Source: Pantoea sp. 18069 (GTDB lineage: Bacteria > Pseudomonadota > Gammaproteobacteria > Burkholderiales > Burkholderiaceae_C). From it: 64,000 bases of DNA. How positions within the stretch are numbered: position 1 is the stretch's first letter; every line of letters begins with the position of its first letter. Of this stretch, positions 8,067-16,490 are shown one piece after another. The notes under the pieces are model-generated. The model ran no database searches. It saw nothing but the letters and a program-made list of their open reading frames with translations, and was not told the origin of the DNA. The DNA is taken from the NCBI RefSeq assembly GCF_902706035.1, contig NZ_CACSJA010000006.1, positions 1-64,000 on the forward strand. The letters are read 5' to 3'. Both the position numbers and the translations under genes were made by a program.

Positions 8067-10238
8067 TCAGACCGCTGCCTCCACCCCCAGCACCGCCGCC
8101 ACGCGCGACGCCATGTCGGCCTTGACATAGATGCCCGTGGTGGAAATGTCCGCATGGCCCAGCAACTGCTGGACCACGGCCAGGTCCTTGCCGCTGGAGC
8201 GCAGCGACTGGTGGGCAAAAGTGTGGCGCAGCCAGTGGGCCGAGGCCTTGAGGAAGTCGGTGTCGCCCGCGCCCGGCTGCTGCTGCACCTGGCGAAAGAA
8301 GTTTTTCAGCACGCCGTGCAGGCGCGCCGCCGACAGCGCGCCGGTGGCATTGGTTTCGCGGCGCGCATTCGAGGCCAGGTCGCCTAGCGTGCCCGCATTG
8401 CCCTGTGCCAGGCGCTCGTCGAGCACGCCCAGCAGCGGGCAGTCCTTCTTGGCCATGTCGGCGTAGCTTGCCAGCGCGCCCGATTCAATCAGCGCCAGCC
8501 TGTCCTGGTAATGGACTTCAAGCGCCTGCAGCGTTTCGGGCTTGAGCGGCACCATGCGTTCGCGCTTGCCCTTGCCGGCAAAGCGCAGCGCCCAGATGTC
8601 GGACTCCATGTTGTCCAGGCGCACGCGCTCGATATGGCCCCAGGTCATGTTGACGGCTTCGGCGCGGCGCAGGCCCGCGGTCTGCAGCAGCAGGATGGCC
8701 GCGCGCAGGCGGCGCTTGGGCGGGCCGTCGGGCATGTCCTGCAAGGTGGTGCGAATCGCCTGCAGCGCTTCGTTGGAAAACGAGCGCATCACGTCCATCT
8801 GCATGTCCCGGCGCTTGCTGCCGCGCACGCTGGCCACGGCATTGGCGTCGAGGTAGCCGCTCGCATGCCAGTCGCGGTACATGGTGGCGATGGCGCTCAT
8901 GGTCTGCTGGATGCTCAGGTCGGCCAGCGGTCCGCGCAGCGGGCGCCAGTCTTCGGAGCCCTTGGTCACGGGCGCCTTCTGGCACCAGTGCGCGGGCGGC
9001 GCGCGCAGAAAGGCCTTGAAGGCGATGAAGTCTTCGGTGGCGAGGGACGAGAGCATGGTGCGGCGCTCGACCAGGGCCCAGAGCACCAGGCGCTCGATCG
9101 CGCGCCGGTAGCTGTCCTGGGTGGCCGCGGATTTCTCGGACAGCGTCGCGAACCAGGCCTGCACGGCTTCGCGGTCGGTGTGGGCCTTGAGCGTATTGGG
9201 CCGGTGCGAGCGAAACAGGCCGTCGTCGCCCAGCAGCTCCAGCGGCCAGGCGAGGGCGTCCAGCGGCACCACGCCGAAGATCTCGGCAGGCGCGGCACTG
9301 CCCAGCTTCGCGGGCAGCAGCGTGGCCTGGGCCGCGGGCGCGAAGTCGGCGTAGATCATTTCCTGGGCGATGCGGTGGTGGATACGCACGCCGATTGCCT
9401 CCTGGTGGTCCGAGAGCCACAGCAGCAGGCGCTGGGCGCGCGTGCGCCCGACCCCGGGCAGCTGCGCATGCCAGCGCCGTCCCTGCAGATTGATCCATTG
9501 GATGGCGTCGCTCAGCGACAGCACACCGTGCACGCGCAGCTTGGCGGCAATCGCCGCATCGAGCCACAGCGCGGTCGGGTCCGTGGGCTGGGGATGCTGG
9601 GCCACATGGGCCTGGACCCAATGGATGGCTTCGAGCTTGCCGCGCAGGATTTCAGCGGCCGTGGGGCCGGCGCTTTGGCCTTTGTCGCCAAAGCGGTCGT
9701 CGAGCTGCTCGCGGTACAGCGCAATCAACTCCTTTTCGCTGAACATGTCCTCGGCAAAGCCTTGGGCGAATTCCTCCAGCGTGGGCAGCTCTGGCGTGGG
9801 CTGGGGCTGGGCCAGCAATTGCGCCAGGATGCGCGCGCCCTGGGCGCGATCGGGGAAATTCTGCAGCGCCAGATGGATGCGCCGCTCCAGCAGGTCGCGG
9901 TAGGCGGCCGCTGCGCGTCTGTCCATGCTGCCCAGATGCAGCAGATAGCGGTTGGCGGCCAGCTTTTCATCGACGCCCTGGAGCACGGCGCGCATGAACG
10001 AGGTTTCGCTGGCCGAAATGCGCGAGCCTGCGCTGGCGATCGCGGCCTTGGAGCCCGGCGGGCGGCCGCGCCGGCGCGCGGGGCGTGCGGGCGCGCCCTG
10101 CGGCGCGGGGTCTTCTTCGATGTCCACGACCTGGAGGCGGTCTATGGGCTGGCCCGCCAAGGGGCCGTCGGACAAGGGCATGCTGGATTTTTTGCGGGAA
10201 TTGATGCACGCATCATATATTTCCCGCGCCCGCTTCAA
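8067..10238 (-). CDS. large tyrosine recombinase / integrase
   Basis: 723 residues, roughly twice an ordinary phage integrase. The N-terminal half carries a proline/arginine-rich lead and a region like the DUF3701 module of large Burkholderiales integrases. The C-terminal third is the catalytic domain: AGLRRAEAVNMTW (first Arg), HWLR at 668-671 followed by HTFAHQSL, GHADIS with His near 695 and the nucleophile Tyr704 in GIYVKAD. All expected catalytic residues are present. The first in-frame start is a TTG at 10238 after AAGAGAAG; an ATG at 10181 (MPLSDG) is an alternative. A partial copy of the 3' end lies 2.5 kb downstream (5546-5990). A perfect inverted repeat at 10324-10338 lies upstream. 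The role is unknown; these proteins are often chromosomal rather than phage-borne. Confidence 0.9.
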   Translation of the reverse strand: MKRAREIYDACINSRKKSSMPLSDGPLAGQPIDRLQVVDIEEDPAPQGAPARPARRRGRPPGSKAAIASAGSRISASETSFMRAVLQGVDEKLAANRYLLHLGSMDRRAAAAYRDLLERRIHLALQNFPDRAQGARILAQLLAQPQPTPELPTLEEFAQGFAEDMFSEKELIALYREQLDDRFGDKGQSAGPTAAEILRGKLEAIHWVQAHVAQHPQPTDPTALWLDAAIAAKLRVHGVLSLSDAIQWINLQGRRWHAQLPGVGRTRAQRLLLWLSDHQEAIGVRIHHRIAQEMIYADFAPAAQATLLPAKLGSAAPAEIFGVVPLDALAWPLELLGDDGLFRSHRPNTLKAHTDREAVQAWFATLSEKSAATQDSYRRAIERLVLWALVERRTMLSSLATEDFIAFKAFLRAPPAHWCQKAPVTKGSEDWRPLRGPLADLSIQQTMSAIATMYRDWHASGYLDANAVASVRGSKRRDMQMDVMRSFSNEALQAIRTTLQDMPDGPPKRRLRAAILLLQTAGLRRAEAVNMTWGHIERVRLDNMESDIWALRFAGKGKRERMVPLKPETLQALEVHYQDRLALIESGALASYADMAKKDCPLLGVLDERLAQGNAGTLGDLASNARRETNATGALSAARLHGVLKNFFRQVQQQPGAGDTDFLKASAHWLRHTFAHQSLRSSGKDLAVVQQLLGHADISTTGIYVKADMASRVAAVLGVEAAV

Positions 10239-10323
10239 TCACTTCTCTTGCATGCCACGGGCTGGAACGTGATGCGCGGCAGACGCAGCGCGAGAACTTG
10301 GGGCTTTCGGAGCCGGGTTCGCG

Positions 10324-10338
10324 TTTTAGCCGCTAAAA
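10324..10338. promoter_or_regulatory. 15-bp inverted repeat upstream of the integrase
   Basis: TTTTAGC and GCTAAAA form a perfect inverted repeat around one C, about 86 bases upstream of the first integrase start. It could be an operator or a recombinase-binding site. It is strikingly AT-rich for the region. Confidence 0.4.
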
Positions 10339-10428
10339 ATTGGGCCTGCGGCTGCTGGGCGGCTGCGTCGAAGGGCGAATGCACGCAGTCCGCCGCTGCC
10401 AGCGAAGGCTGAAACCGGGCCCCGCGGC

Positions 10429-10920
10429 TCAGTGCAGCAACTGATCCTTTGCGGGCTCGACGCGCAGGTGCAGGAGAGTGAAGTACAGCGTCACATCCCC
10501 CTGCTTGTCGATGAACGTGCCCAGGGCCCGTTGCAGACGGCCCGCGATGCACAGGCACTCCATCGCCTCGGGGCGCCCGCCCTGGATGCGCGCGGTGGTC
10601 AGCAAGGCCAGCTGGTTTTCGCGGCCGAACTCGTGCACCACTTCCAGCGCCTGGCCGTGCTGGCGGGGAATGGCCTCGTTGGCCCAGCTCCACAGAAAGC
10701 TGCCTTCGCTGTCGCTGCTGGTGCCCACCAGGCAGACCGTCGCCAGCACCGGGCCCAGCGCGCCCTCGAACGTCAATGTGGCGCTGTCCAGATCCCAGTG
10801 GTATTTGGGCGAGCCCTCGAGCCCGAACTCACGCTGCCATTGGGCATTGCCGGCCATCATGGTTGCTACGGCCTCGCGGCTCCAGGCATTCCAGTCGGTG
10901 GGGTGTTGCGCTGTACTCAT
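10429..10920 (-). CDS. DUF6882-type conserved hypothetical protein
   Basis: 163 residues from the ATG at 10920; an in-frame ATG at 10950 would add ten. The core FLWSWANEAIPRQHGQALEV, with the invariant-looking WSWAN, matches what I recall of the DUF6882 family, a soluble fold of unknown function. Signal peptide and membrane segments are absent. It begins just after the stop of the LysR gene at 10957 in the same direction, so it may be read through from it, though no functional link is evident. Confidence 0.6.
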   Translation of the reverse strand: MSTAQHPTDWNAWSREAVATMMAGNAQWQREFGLEGSPKYHWDLDSATLTFEGALGPVLATVCLVGTSSDSEGSFLWSWANEAIPRQHGQALEVVHEFGRENQLALLTTARIQGGRPEAMECLCIAGRLQRALGTFIDKQGDVTLYFTLLHLRVEPAKDQLLH

Positions 10921-10956
10921 TCCAGGTCCATTCAATTTTCTGGCCGCCATTGTCCG

Positions 10957-11931
10957 TCAAGCGCCGGCCTCCGCGGTCGGCACCAGCTCCACCGAATAGA
11001 ACAGGCGCCGCAGCTCGGCGTCGTCCGAATGCACGCTGGCCTGCACCTGCTCGGCAAAGTGCGCCAGAAAGCGCTGGGCGGCAAGCGACGGGGTCTGGTT
11101 GCTGCGGCGGATGATGCCCACGGTGCGCGGCGCGAACTGCTCGCGCAGCTGCAGCGCCACCATGCTGCCGCGCAGCGACGCGGTCTCGGCCAGCGGCCAG
11201 GGGCAGAAAGTGAGCATGTCGGTCTTTTGCACCAGCGTCAGCATCAGCGAGGCCGACTGCGCCAGGTGGATGTGATGGCGCGGCACGGCCGCGCCGTGCT
11301 GGGTGAACAACTGGTCCATCAACTCCTTTTCGCCGCCGGGGCCGAAGTTCAGCACCCAGTCCTCGTCCAGCAGCTCGTGGATTGACGTTGCGCCCGCGCG
11401 CGGGTGGCCGGCGCGCGCCATCACCGTGGCCTCGTAGGTGAACAGCGGCGTGGAATGCAGGCCCTGCATCTCCTCGGGCGCGGCGATGCGGCCGATCATC
11501 AGATCGAGGCTGCCCTCGTGCAGCTTGGGATAGGCGAGGGCAGAGATGCCGTCGAAAAGCTCCAGCTGCACATGCGGCATCTCCGCGCGAAATGGCGGCA
11601 GCACGCGCGCCAGCAGCGTCTGCGCGACCCAGGGCGTGATGCCTATGGACAGGCGCTGGGGCGCGCCTGCATCGCGGTGGCGCGCCAGGTCCTGCTCGGC
11701 CTGGTGCATCTGCTCCAGGATGCGCTGAGCGTGCTGGACCAGATCGCGCCCTGCGGGCGTGAGGCCTATGCCGCTGCTGTGCCGCGTGAACAGCGCGAGC
11801 TGGCAGTCCGCCTCCAGCTCGCGCATGCCCTGGGTCACGGCCGCCTGCGTCACTCCCAGCGCGCGCGCCGCCGCGCGGATGCTGCCATGCGCAGCCACCG
11901 CGGCGATATAGCGCATCTGGTGCAGTTTCAT
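10957..11931 (-). CDS. LysR-family transcriptional regulator
   Basis: 324 residues. The HTH is MRYIAAVAAHGSIRAAARAL then TQAAVTQGMRELEADCQLAL, followed by an effector domain with ISIGITPWVAQ-like strands. I chose the ATG at 11931 (MKLHQM), which starts the conserved LysR N-terminus; 19 extra upstream residues in the longest frame do not fit the family. It faces away from the M20 amidohydrolase at 12135 across 203 bases, so that gene and the following Bug gene are its likely targets. Confidence 0.9.
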   Translation of the reverse strand: MKLHQMRYIAAVAAHGSIRAAARALGVTQAAVTQGMRELEADCQLALFTRHSSGIGLTPAGRDLVQHAQRILEQMHQAEQDLARHRDAGAPQRLSIGITPWVAQTLLARVLPPFRAEMPHVQLELFDGISALAYPKLHEGSLDLMIGRIAAPEEMQGLHSTPLFTYEATVMARAGHPRAGATSIHELLDEDWVLNFGPGGEKELMDQLFTQHGAAVPRHHIHLAQSASLMLTLVQKTDMLTFCPWPLAETASLRGSMVALQLREQFAPRTVGIIRRSNQTPSLAAQRFLAHFAEQVQASVHSDDAELRRLFYSVELVPTAEAGA

Positions 11932-12134
11932 GGCGCCGATTATGGGGCCGTGCAGGCACCTCTTCATTGCCGCACCCGGCGCAATCACAAACGGATGACA
12001 GCAGCAAGACAGGCGCTGCCATGCGGTGCGAGGCAGTCCCTGTCTGTCGCCGGGCGGGTACGGTTTCTAGACTTTGCCCAAGCACGCAAGAACCGCTTTG
12101 CGCCTTCCATTTCGCCACGCCACGAAGAATCGCC

Positions 12135-13388
12135 ATGAACCAGGTCATAGAACGAGACAACGAACAGCAGCCCGCCCAGGCCACCCCTGCCTGCGGCGCC
12201 GACCCGGTGCTGCCCGGCATACGCGCCATCGAGCAGGAAATGGTGGCCTTGTGCCAGCATATCCACGCCCATCCCGAGCTGGCGTTCGAGGAATTCGCCA
12301 CCGGCGACCTGGTCGCCGCGCGCCTGGCCGAGTGGGGTTATGCCGTGCACCGCGGCCTGGGCGGCACGGGCGTGGTGGGCACGCTGCGCCTGGGCAGCAG
12401 CTCCCGCGTGCTGGGCCTGCGCGCGGACATGGACGCGCTGCCCATCCACGAGGAAACCGGCCTGTCTTATGCGAGTACGCACCAGGGCAAGATGCACGCC
12501 TGCGGGCACGACGGCCACACCGCCATCCTGCTGGCCGCGGCGCGCCATCTGGCGACCGAGCGCAGCTTCGACGGCACGCTGCACCTGATCTTCCAGCCCG
12601 CCGAGGAAGGCCTGGGCGGCGGGCGCAAGATGATCGAAGACGGCCTGTTCGAGCAGTTCCCCTGCGACGCCATCTTCGCGCTGCACAACATGCCCGGCCA
12701 CCCTGTGGGCACCTTCGGTTTCCTGGGCGGGCCGTTCATGGCCTCGTCCGACTCGGTCACCATCACCGTCAAGGGCCGGGGCGGCCATGGCTCGGCGCCG
12801 CACCTCGCGGCCGACCCCGTGGTCGCGGCCGCGCACATCGTGCTGGCATTGCAGACCATCGTCTCGCGCAATGTCGATCCCCGCGAGATGGCCGTGATCT
12901 CCGTGGGCGCCATCCATGGCGGCGACGCGCCCAACGTGATTCCCGGCAGCGTGCTCATGCGCCTGACGGTGCGCGCCTATCGCCCCGAGATCCGCGCCAT
13001 GCTGCGCGAGCGCATCACCGCGCTGGTGCAGGCCCAGGCCGCGACGCTGGGCGTGCAGGCCGAAGTCGACTACCACTGGCGCTACCCGGCGCTGGTGAAC
13101 GACGTGGCCAGCACCGACTTCGCGCGCCAGGTCGCGCTCGACTGGCTGGGCGAGGAGGGCCTGATGCCCGAACTGCAGCCGCTCACGGGCAGTGAAGACT
13201 TCTCCTTCATGCTGGAGCAGTGCCCCGGCAGCTACCTCATCGTCGGCAACGGCGTGGGCGACACGCATGGCAGCGGCGGCTGCATGGTGCACAACCCCGG
13301 CTACGACTTCAACGATGCCTGCCTGCCCATCGCGTCCACCTACTGGGTCAAGCTGACCGAGCGCTTCCTGGCAGCGCCGCAAGGCTGA
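12135..13388 (+). CDS. M20-family amidohydrolase (hippurate-hydrolase-like)
   Basis: 417 residues. Cytosolic metalloenzymes of this group hydrolyse N-acyl amino acids, hippurate or related amides. Seen: HAHPELAFEE, the metal motif HACGHDGHT near residue 120, the catalytic Glu in PAEEGLGGG, the dimerisation-domain GHGSAPH, and LTGSEDFSFML near the end, which supplies the last metal ligand. Length is typical. It is the first gene of a two-gene unit with a Bug binding protein (95 bases downstream) and is divergent from LysR, so the substrate is likely an imported amide or conjugated acid. It lacks a signal peptide, so hydrolysis should be cytoplasmic. Confidence 0.9.
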   Translation: MNQVIERDNEQQPAQATPACGADPVLPGIRAIEQEMVALCQHIHAHPELAFEEFATGDLVAARLAEWGYAVHRGLGGTGVVGTLRLGSSSRVLGLRADMDALPIHEETGLSYASTHQGKMHACGHDGHTAILLAAARHLATERSFDGTLHLIFQPAEEGLGGGRKMIEDGLFEQFPCDAIFALHNMPGHPVGTFGFLGGPFMASSDSVTITVKGRGGHGSAPHLAADPVVAAAHIVLALQTIVSRNVDPREMAVISVGAIHGGDAPNVIPGSVLMRLTVRAYRPEIRAMLRERITALVQAQAATLGVQAEVDYHWRYPALVNDVASTDFARQVALDWLGEEGLMPELQPLTGSEDFSFMLEQCPGSYLIVGNGVGDTHGSGGCMVHNPGYDFNDACLPIASTYWVKLTERFLAAPQG

Positions 13389-13482
13389 CCGAGGCACGCG
13401 CGGCGCCTTTCCTGCCTGGCCTGATCTGCGCGTGCCCTGTTCATTCCCGTTCTCCCTCCCTGCAATTCCACACCCCATCACC

Positions 13483-14517
13483 ATGCGCACGTCTACCCCT
13501 TGCCTGATCTCCTCCTTCGCCGCACGGCCGACGCGTCGGGGCGCCTTGCGGCTCGCCGTGGCGGCTGCCGTCGTCACCTTGGGCAGCCATGCGCCCGCGG
13601 CCCTGGCCCAGGGCCCGGCGGCCTGGCCGACCAAGCCGGTCAAGATCATCGTCGGCTACCCGCCAGGCGGCTCGGTGGACCAGGCCGCGCGCATCATCGG
13701 CGATGCGCTGGGCCCCAGGCTGGGGGCGACGCTGGTCGTGGACAATCAGGGCGGCGCCGCCGGTGCCATCGCCGCGCAGCGCGTGGTGTCCAGCCCGGCC
13801 GACGGCCATACGCTGCTCGTGGGCTCGAGCAACGAGATGGCGGCGACCGGCCTGGTGAACCCCACGCAGAAGTACGACCCGGTCAAGGACCTGACGCCCA
13901 TAGGCCTGATCGCCACCGCTCCCGTGCTGCTGATGGCCGGCCCCAAGACGGGCGTCAGGACGCTGGCCGAGTTCATCGATGTCACCAGGCGCAACCCCGG
14001 CAAGTTCAGCTACGGCAGCTCGGGCGTGGGCTCCACGCTGCACTTTGCCGGTGAGCTGATCAAGCAGCGCGCCGGCATCTTCATGACGCATATTCCCTAC
14101 CGCGGCACGGCCTCGCTCACCAGCGACCTGGCCGGCGCCACGCTGGACTTCGCCATACTGTCGCCCGCCGCCGCCTTGCCTTTCATTCAGAGCGGTCGCC
14201 TGGTGCCCCTGGCCATCAGCAGCGCCGCGCGCCTTCCCTCCCTGCCCAACGTGCCCGCCCTGGGCGAGCACCCGCTGCTCAAGGGCTACGACCTGGTCGG
14301 CTGGTTCGCCATGGCCGCGCCGCGCAACCTGCCGCCCGCATTGAGCCAGCAACTGAGCCAGGGCCTCCAGGCCACGCTGGAGGACCCGGCAGTGCGCCGC
14401 CGCCTCGAAGACGCGGGCATGGTGCTGCCCACACCCAAGTCCGACCTGGCCACGCTGATGCGCGACGACATGGCGCAGTACGCCAGGCTGGTCGATTTCG
14501 CGAAGATGAAGGACTGA
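13483..14517 (+). CDS. Bug-family TTT solute-binding protein
   Basis: 344 residues. The signal region is long (to SHAPAALAQ) and is followed by VKIIVGYPPGGSVDQAARII, VVDNQGGAAGA, SSPADGHTLL and SYGSSGVGSTLHF, all in Bug order. The ATG at 13483 is preferred; a GTG at 13432 would add 17 residues without a better ribosome site. It follows the M20 amidohydrolase in the same direction and probably captures that enzyme's substrate. Membrane partners are not nearby. Confidence 0.9.
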   Translation: MRTSTPCLISSFAARPTRRGALRLAVAAAVVTLGSHAPAALAQGPAAWPTKPVKIIVGYPPGGSVDQAARIIGDALGPRLGATLVVDNQGGAAGAIAAQRVVSSPADGHTLLVGSSNEMAATGLVNPTQKYDPVKDLTPIGLIATAPVLLMAGPKTGVRTLAEFIDVTRRNPGKFSYGSSGVGSTLHFAGELIKQRAGIFMTHIPYRGTASLTSDLAGATLDFAILSPAAALPFIQSGRLVPLAISSAARLPSLPNVPALGEHPLLKGYDLVGWFAMAAPRNLPPALSQQLSQGLQATLEDPAVRRRLEDAGMVLPTPKSDLATLMRDDMAQYARLVDFAKMKD

Positions 14518-14615
14518 TCCGGGGCGCTCGAACAGGGGCATGCAACGCAAACGGCCCCGGCAGAGATGCGAAAATCAGGGTTTGTACTTAATGGCCCGCA
14601 GCTGCAGGTCTCGCC

Positions 14616-15068
14616 ATGTCCATTTTCGAGCCCATTGTTCTCATCCTTCTGGCGCTTGCCGGGCTCAGCATGTTCGCCGGCAACTACACTGTGGCGGCCG
14701 CCATGGTGGTGCTGATCATCATCCGCATTTCGCCGCTTGCGCTGCACTTCCCCTGGCTGCAAAAGCACGGGCTCAACATCGGCATTTTTCTGCTGATGAT
14801 TGCGGTCATGGTGCCGATTGCCAGCGGCAAGATTCCGGCGATGGACCTGCTGAAATCCTTCACGCACTGGAAGTCGGCCGCAGCCGTCGTCGTCGGCATC
14901 TTTGTCGCCTGGCTGGGCGGCCGCGGCGTCACGCTGATGGCCGCCCAGCCAGGCGTGGTGGCCGGGCTCATGGTCGGAACCATCCTGGGCATTGCGTTCT
15001 TTCGCGGCGTGCCGGTCGGGCCGCTGATTGCGGCCGGGCTGCTGTCCTTGCTGATCGGGAAATCGTGA
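14616..15068 (+). CDS. DUF441 (YeaL-type) inner-membrane protein
   Basis: 150 residues, almost entirely hydrophobic, with about four membrane spans (residues ~4-22, 24-40, 52-68 and a final pair from ~85 to 148). [19 protein letters not shown] at the end and [16 protein letters not shown] are typical of the DUF441 family, whose function is unknown. It ends 62 bases before the 265-bp repeat element and has no obvious partner. Confidence 0.85.
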   Translation: MSIFEPIVLILLALAGLSMFAGNYTVAAAMVVLIIIRISPLALHFPWLQKHGLNIGIFLLMIAVMVPIASGKIPAMDLLKSFTHWKSAAAVVVGIFVAWLGGRGVTLMAAQPGVVAGLMVGTILGIAFFRGVPVGPLIAAGLLSLLIGKS

Positions 15069-15130
15069 CTTTCCCCGGTGCGCGCCCATCGCTCTCGCGC
15101 CCGGGCCTGACGAAGCGAAACGCCCTGTTA

Positions 15131-15395
15131 GAACGTGCTCATGATCTCAACGCGTCGCGTTGGGACGCAATCGGGATGAGTTCGAAGCGCTGGGGCGCAG
15201 CTTGCACCGGGGTGCAAGCAAGCTGCAGCGCGAAGAAATCGCCCGATTTCGTCCCAACCCTTCGGGACAGTGCCTTGGCGGGCGGTCTGCGTCGTTGCAG
15301 ATCCTCGCAATAGCAGGGCTATTGCTGCGGTACTGCGCCTAGCATCCCATCCCGCCAAGGCTCTGTCGCGGCGCGAAGAGATCGTGAACACGTTC
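15131..15395 (-). mobile_element. 265-bp structured MITE-like element, copy 1
   Basis: The element runs from GAACGTGCTCATGATCTC to its near-complement GAGATCGTGAACACGTTC and is flanked on both sides by TTA. The same 265-bp element occurs inverted at 57742-58006, also flanked by TTA. Inside are two hairpin arms. Arm 1 pairs 15159-15175 (GTTGGGACGCAATCGGG) with 15242-15258 and holds an inner perfect stem GCTTGCACC/GGTGCAAGC at 15200-15219. Arm 2 pairs CCTTGGCGGG at 15273-15282 with CCCGCCAAGG at 15351-15360 and holds GCAATAGC/GCTATTGC at 15307-15325. A reading frame crosses it but looks like a by-product. It carries no transposase, so movement would need one supplied in trans; a 3-4 bp TTA(G) target is like that of IS5-type elements. 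Confidence 0.8.
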
Positions 15396-15403
15396 TTAGA
15401 GAA

Positions 15404-15934
15404 TCACTGCAGCGTGGGCTCTTGCGAGCCGTCCAGCCCCAGTTCCGCAGCGGCGCGCTTCAATTCCGCCAACTGGTAGTCCTGCACGGTATGCCGGGAC
15501 GAGACGACGCGGTGGTCCGGCCCGGGGATCAGCAGCCAGGCGGTGGCGTTTTCGTCCTGTGGATGCGGCATCGCAAACATCAGGAACTCGCAATCGATGC
15601 CCCAGACATCATCGACCTGCATCTGCTGGCACTGCGATGGAATGTGCAGGAAGCTCACGCGGTCGCTGACGGCGCGCAGGAAGTCTTCGTCCTGTGGCTC
15701 CTGCGCGTCGGGCGCGCCCTGGATGGGATCAATGAAGGTAATGAGGACCGTGCTGCTGAACGCGCCGTGCTCCCACTCCTGCGCTTCGCGCTGGAACATC
15801 AATGTGGCCTTGCCCGTGAAGGCGAAGCCGGATTCGTCGTCGCCATACGTGAAGCTCTTGGCCGTGGCCACTGCCTGCGCATAGCCTTCGTCGTCAATGC
15901 CTACGAAGCGCAGGTCCTCGGTGATGCTCGTCAT
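15404..15934 (-). CDS. hypothetical protein
   Basis: 176 residues from the ATG at 15934. No family is recognised. The protein is acidic, with clusters such as PDAQEPQDEDF, has no signal peptide or membrane span, and shows alternating strands (STVLITFIDPIQ, CEFLMFAMPHP, TAWLLIPGPDH), suggesting a single alpha/beta domain. It ends nine bases from the 265-bp element and starts after a terminator that isolates it from the LysR remnant. Codon use and GC are like the neighbours, so it is likely a real gene. Confidence 0.6.
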   Translation of the reverse strand: MTSITEDLRFVGIDDEGYAQAVATAKSFTYGDDESGFAFTGKATLMFQREAQEWEHGAFSSTVLITFIDPIQGAPDAQEPQDEDFLRAVSDRVSFLHIPSQCQQMQVDDVWGIDCEFLMFAMPHPQDENATAWLLIPGPDHRVVSSRHTVQDYQLAELKRAAAELGLDGSQEPTLQ

Positions 15935-15952
15935 GTTCCCATCCAAAAAAAT

Positions 15953-15983
15953 AAGCCCGATCCAAACGCCGGGATCGGGCCTT
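15953..15983 (-). terminator. Rho-independent terminator
   Basis: Read on the minus strand, GGCCCGATCC pairs with GGATCGGGCT around an eight-base loop and is followed by TTATTTTTTT. It closes transcription of the (now truncated) LysR gene ending at 15998. Confidence 0.8.
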
Positions 15984-15997
15984 GTTCAAGCGCTCGA

Positions 15998-16490
15998 TTA
16001 TCGATCAGAGCTATCGGCGTTGATGTGAATACCGCTCGCCGCCAGCAAAGTCGCCTCCTGGCGCTGCTGCTGATGCAGGAGGTCGACAAAGGTCTGCACG
16101 CAGGCATCCGTCTCGTTCCTGCGCACGGCTGCCAAAATGCATGATTGCCCGCCTTGGCCCGACAGCGTTCGGAAGTGCACTCCGTTGGGGCGAATGCTGC
16201 GGTAGGTGCTGGGAACAATCGATACGCCGAGATGGGCGGCTACCAGGGCCAGCGTCGTGGCGGTTTCGCTGCTTTCCTGCGCAATCTGCGGCGTGAATCC
16301 AGCCTTGCCGGTGAGCAGGGCAATATGCTCCGACAGACCGCAGCCGAGCGTCTGCGGCTGCAGCACAAAGGCCTCGCCGGCCAATGCCTGTAGCGCAATG
16401 GGCGCCATGTCCTGCCCCGCCAGGGGGTGGCTGGCCGCGATGGCCACCACCAGCTCATCGCGTCACAGCTCCCGCGAATGCAGCAGGTCC
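15998..16490 (-). pseudogene. LysR-type regulator remnant (effector domain only)
   Basis: The frame encodes the second half of a LysR effector domain: VAIAASHPLAGQDM, SETATTLALVAAHLGVSIVPS and the usual C-terminus. Upstream the same frame reads ADLLHSREL, then a TGA at 16463-16465, then RDELVV, so a nonsense codon interrupts the conserved HSREL-RDELVV strand. No helix-turn-helix is encoded: at about 16490 the sequence changes to the interior of a divergently oriented Bug gene. The remnant is what a single deletion across a divergent LysR/Bug pair would leave. Confidence 0.85.

Noticed and set aside
8511..10412. A 633-codon plus-strand frame opposite the integrase
   Set aside because: It is the mirror frame of the integrase in high-GC DNA, with His/Gln/Arg-rich low-complexity content and no domain.
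12006..13649. A 554-codon minus-strand frame across the M20 gene
   Set aside because: The M20 metal motifs are on the plus strand; the minus frame has no motif.
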